A DNA stretch of 6,410 nucleotides from Bacteroidales bacterium (GTDB taxonomy: Bacteria > Bacteroidota > Bacteroidia > Bacteroidales > JAOZTL01). The notes under the pieces are model-generated. The model was given only the letters and a program-made list of their open reading frames with translations, had not been told where the DNA came from and searched no databases. Each line of letters begins with the position of its first letter. Position 1 is the stretch's first letter. The translations under genes were made by a program, and so were the position numbers. Positions 5,218 through 6,410 of the stretch are shown piece after piece. The stretch spans positions 1 through 6,410 of the forward strand of contig JAOZTL010000195.1 in assembly GCA_029942205.1 (NCBI GenBank), read 5' to 3'.

Positions 5218-6410
5218 TTAGCTGTTCATGCTTTTTATTATTTTTTGGACCACACTAGGATTCAATAATGTAGAAATATCTCCTAAGTTTGACATGTCGC
5301 CAGAAGCAATTTTACGCAATATTCGACGCATAATTTTTCCCGAACGTGTTTTAGGTAAGCCTTCTACGATAAGAATTTCATCGGGACGAGCAATAGATCC
5401 AATAATTCGATTCACGGTTTGCTTGATTTCTTGTTTCAAGTTTTCTTGCGATCGATTTTCCATATCCACAATCACGAAAGCATAAATTCCTTGCCCTTTA
5501 ATGTCATGCGGAAATCCAACAACAGCCGACTCAATTACAAGCGGATGCTCGTTGATTGCATTTTCGACTTCTGCCGTTCCCATTCTGTGTCCCGAAACAT
5601 TAATGACATCATCCACACGCCCTAAAATTCGGTAATATCCATCTTCGTCACGTTTTACGCCATCGCCTGTGAAATACATTCCTTTGAACGACGAAAAGTA
5701 GGTATTTACGCATCGTTCGTGATCGCCATAAGTAGTGCGAATCATCCCTGGCCACGGAAATTTGATGCACAAATTGCCTTCTACACTTTTACCTGAAAGT
5801 TCATTTCCATCGTTATCCACAATCTGAATCTGCACGCCAGGCAACGGTAAGGTGGCATAAGTGGGCTTGGTGGGCGTAACGCCAGCGATTGGCGAAATCA
5901 TAATTCCACCAGTTTCGGTTTGCCACCAAGTATCCACAATCGGGCAGCGTCCTTTACCAATGTGATCGTGATACCAGTGCCACGCCTCTTCGTTAATCGG
6001 CTCACCAACAGTGCCTAAGACTTGTAGCGAATCCAATTTATACGGTTCAACAGGCTCTAAACCATGCGCTTGAATGGCACGAATAGCTGTTGGTGCGGTA
6101 TAAAATTGATTAACTTGGTGTTTGTCTACAATTTCCCAAAAACGCCCAGGATGCGGATAAGTAGGGACTCCCTCAAACATTAGCGTTGTGGCACCAGCCA
6201 GCAAAGGTCCATAAACGATGTAGGAATGCCCTGTAATCCAACCAACATCGGCAGTACACCAGTATGTTTCGCCACATCCGTATTGGAAAACATTACGGAA
6301 AGTATATTTTGTGTAAACCATGTAACCAGCAATAGTATGCACAACACCTTTTGGCTTTCCTGTTGATCCTGAAGTATATAAGATAAAAAGCATATCTTCA
6401 GAATCCATCA
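5218..6410 (-). CDS. acs: Acetyl-CoA synthetase (AMP-forming), C-terminal 396 codons, N-terminus beyond right edge
   Basis: Acs converts acetate, ATP and CoA to acetyl-CoA, AMP and pyrophosphate through acetyl-adenylate, in the cytoplasm. The frame runs to the window edge and ends at TAA 5220-5218. The Met at 6408 is internal: its alignment to Salmonella Acs is offset by 252 residues, so about 250 N-terminal residues are missing. Numbered from that Met, motifs are: YTSGSTGKPKGV (11-22, phosphate-binding loop); GWITGHSY (56-63); GTVGEPIN (132-139); DTWWQTETGG (159-168), whose W162 matches Trp414, the residue that limits the pocket to acetate; YFTGDG (245-250); GRVDDVINVSGHRMGTAEVE (263-282), the hinge and CoA region; and PKTRSGKIMRR (352-362). 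K358 matches catalytic Lys609, the usual target of protein acetylation. The acetate pocket is conserved, with Ile58 in place of Val310. Acetyl-CoA synthetase is strongly preferred over propionyl- or longer-chain ligases. Confidence 0.96.
   Translation of the reverse strand, partial: MDSEDMLFILYTSGSTGKPKGVVHTIAGYMVYTKYTFRNVFQYGCGETYWCTADVGWITGHSYIVYGPLLAGATTLMFEGVPTYPHPGRFWEIVDKHQVNQFYTAPTAIRAIQAHGLEPVEPYKLDSLQVLGTVGEPINEEAWHWYHDHIGKGRCPIVDTWWQTETGGIMISPIAGVTPTKPTYATLPLPGVQIQIVDNDGNELSGKSVEGNLCIKFPWPGMIRTTYGDHERCVNTYFSSFKGMYFTGDGVKRDEDGYYRILGRVDDVINVSGHRMGTAEVENAINEHPLVIESAVVGFPHDIKGQGIYAFVIVDMENRSQENLKQEIKQTVNRIIGSIARPDEILIVEGLPKTRSGKIMRRILRKIASGDMSNLGDISTLLNPSVVQKIIKSMNS

Overview
The window looks like chromosomal DNA from a Bacteroidota bacterium, probably from or near the Bacteroidales/Marinilabiliales. 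It is AT-rich. None of the genes has a clear Shine-Dalgarno sequence, and one promoter resembles the Bacteroidota TTG / TAnnTTTG type. From memory, trmD followed by ligA is a common Bacteroidales gene order. No taxonomic marker such as rRNA is present, so the placement is an inference.

Layout from left to right. (1) Positions 1-1920, minus strand: trmD (tRNA m1G37 methyltransferase, complete) is followed after 93 bp by ligA (NAD-dependent DNA ligase), whose C-terminal part lies beyond the left edge. (2) Positions 1921-2163: a very AT-rich divergent intergenic region with an 18-bp perfect palindrome and a candidate Bacteroidota promoter. (3) Positions 2164-4881, plus strand: a metallo-beta-lactamase-fold protein of the COG1237 type, then, after 117 bp, a transmembrane methyl-accepting chemotaxis protein with a dCache-like sensor, HAMP and signalling domain. 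(4) Positions 4882-5217: a convergent intergenic region with a symmetric, probably bidirectional terminator, a long imperfect hairpin of unknown role and a weaker hairpin. (5) Positions 5218-6410, minus strand: the C-terminal 396 codons of acetyl-CoA synthetase, with the gene start beyond the right edge.

ligA, trmD and acs are housekeeping genes with their expected catalytic residues. The less ordinary part is the central plus-strand pair. The chemoreceptor has no chemotaxis gene beside it in the window and carries a modified signalling tip. The metallo-beta-lactamase-fold protein belongs to a family named after a methanopterin-pathway reaction that is not expected in this kind of organism. 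The two genes may form one transcription unit, but nothing in the sequence proves a shared function. I see no tRNA, rRNA, CRISPR array, insertion sequence or phage gene. I do not see convincing evidence of a new multi-gene system.
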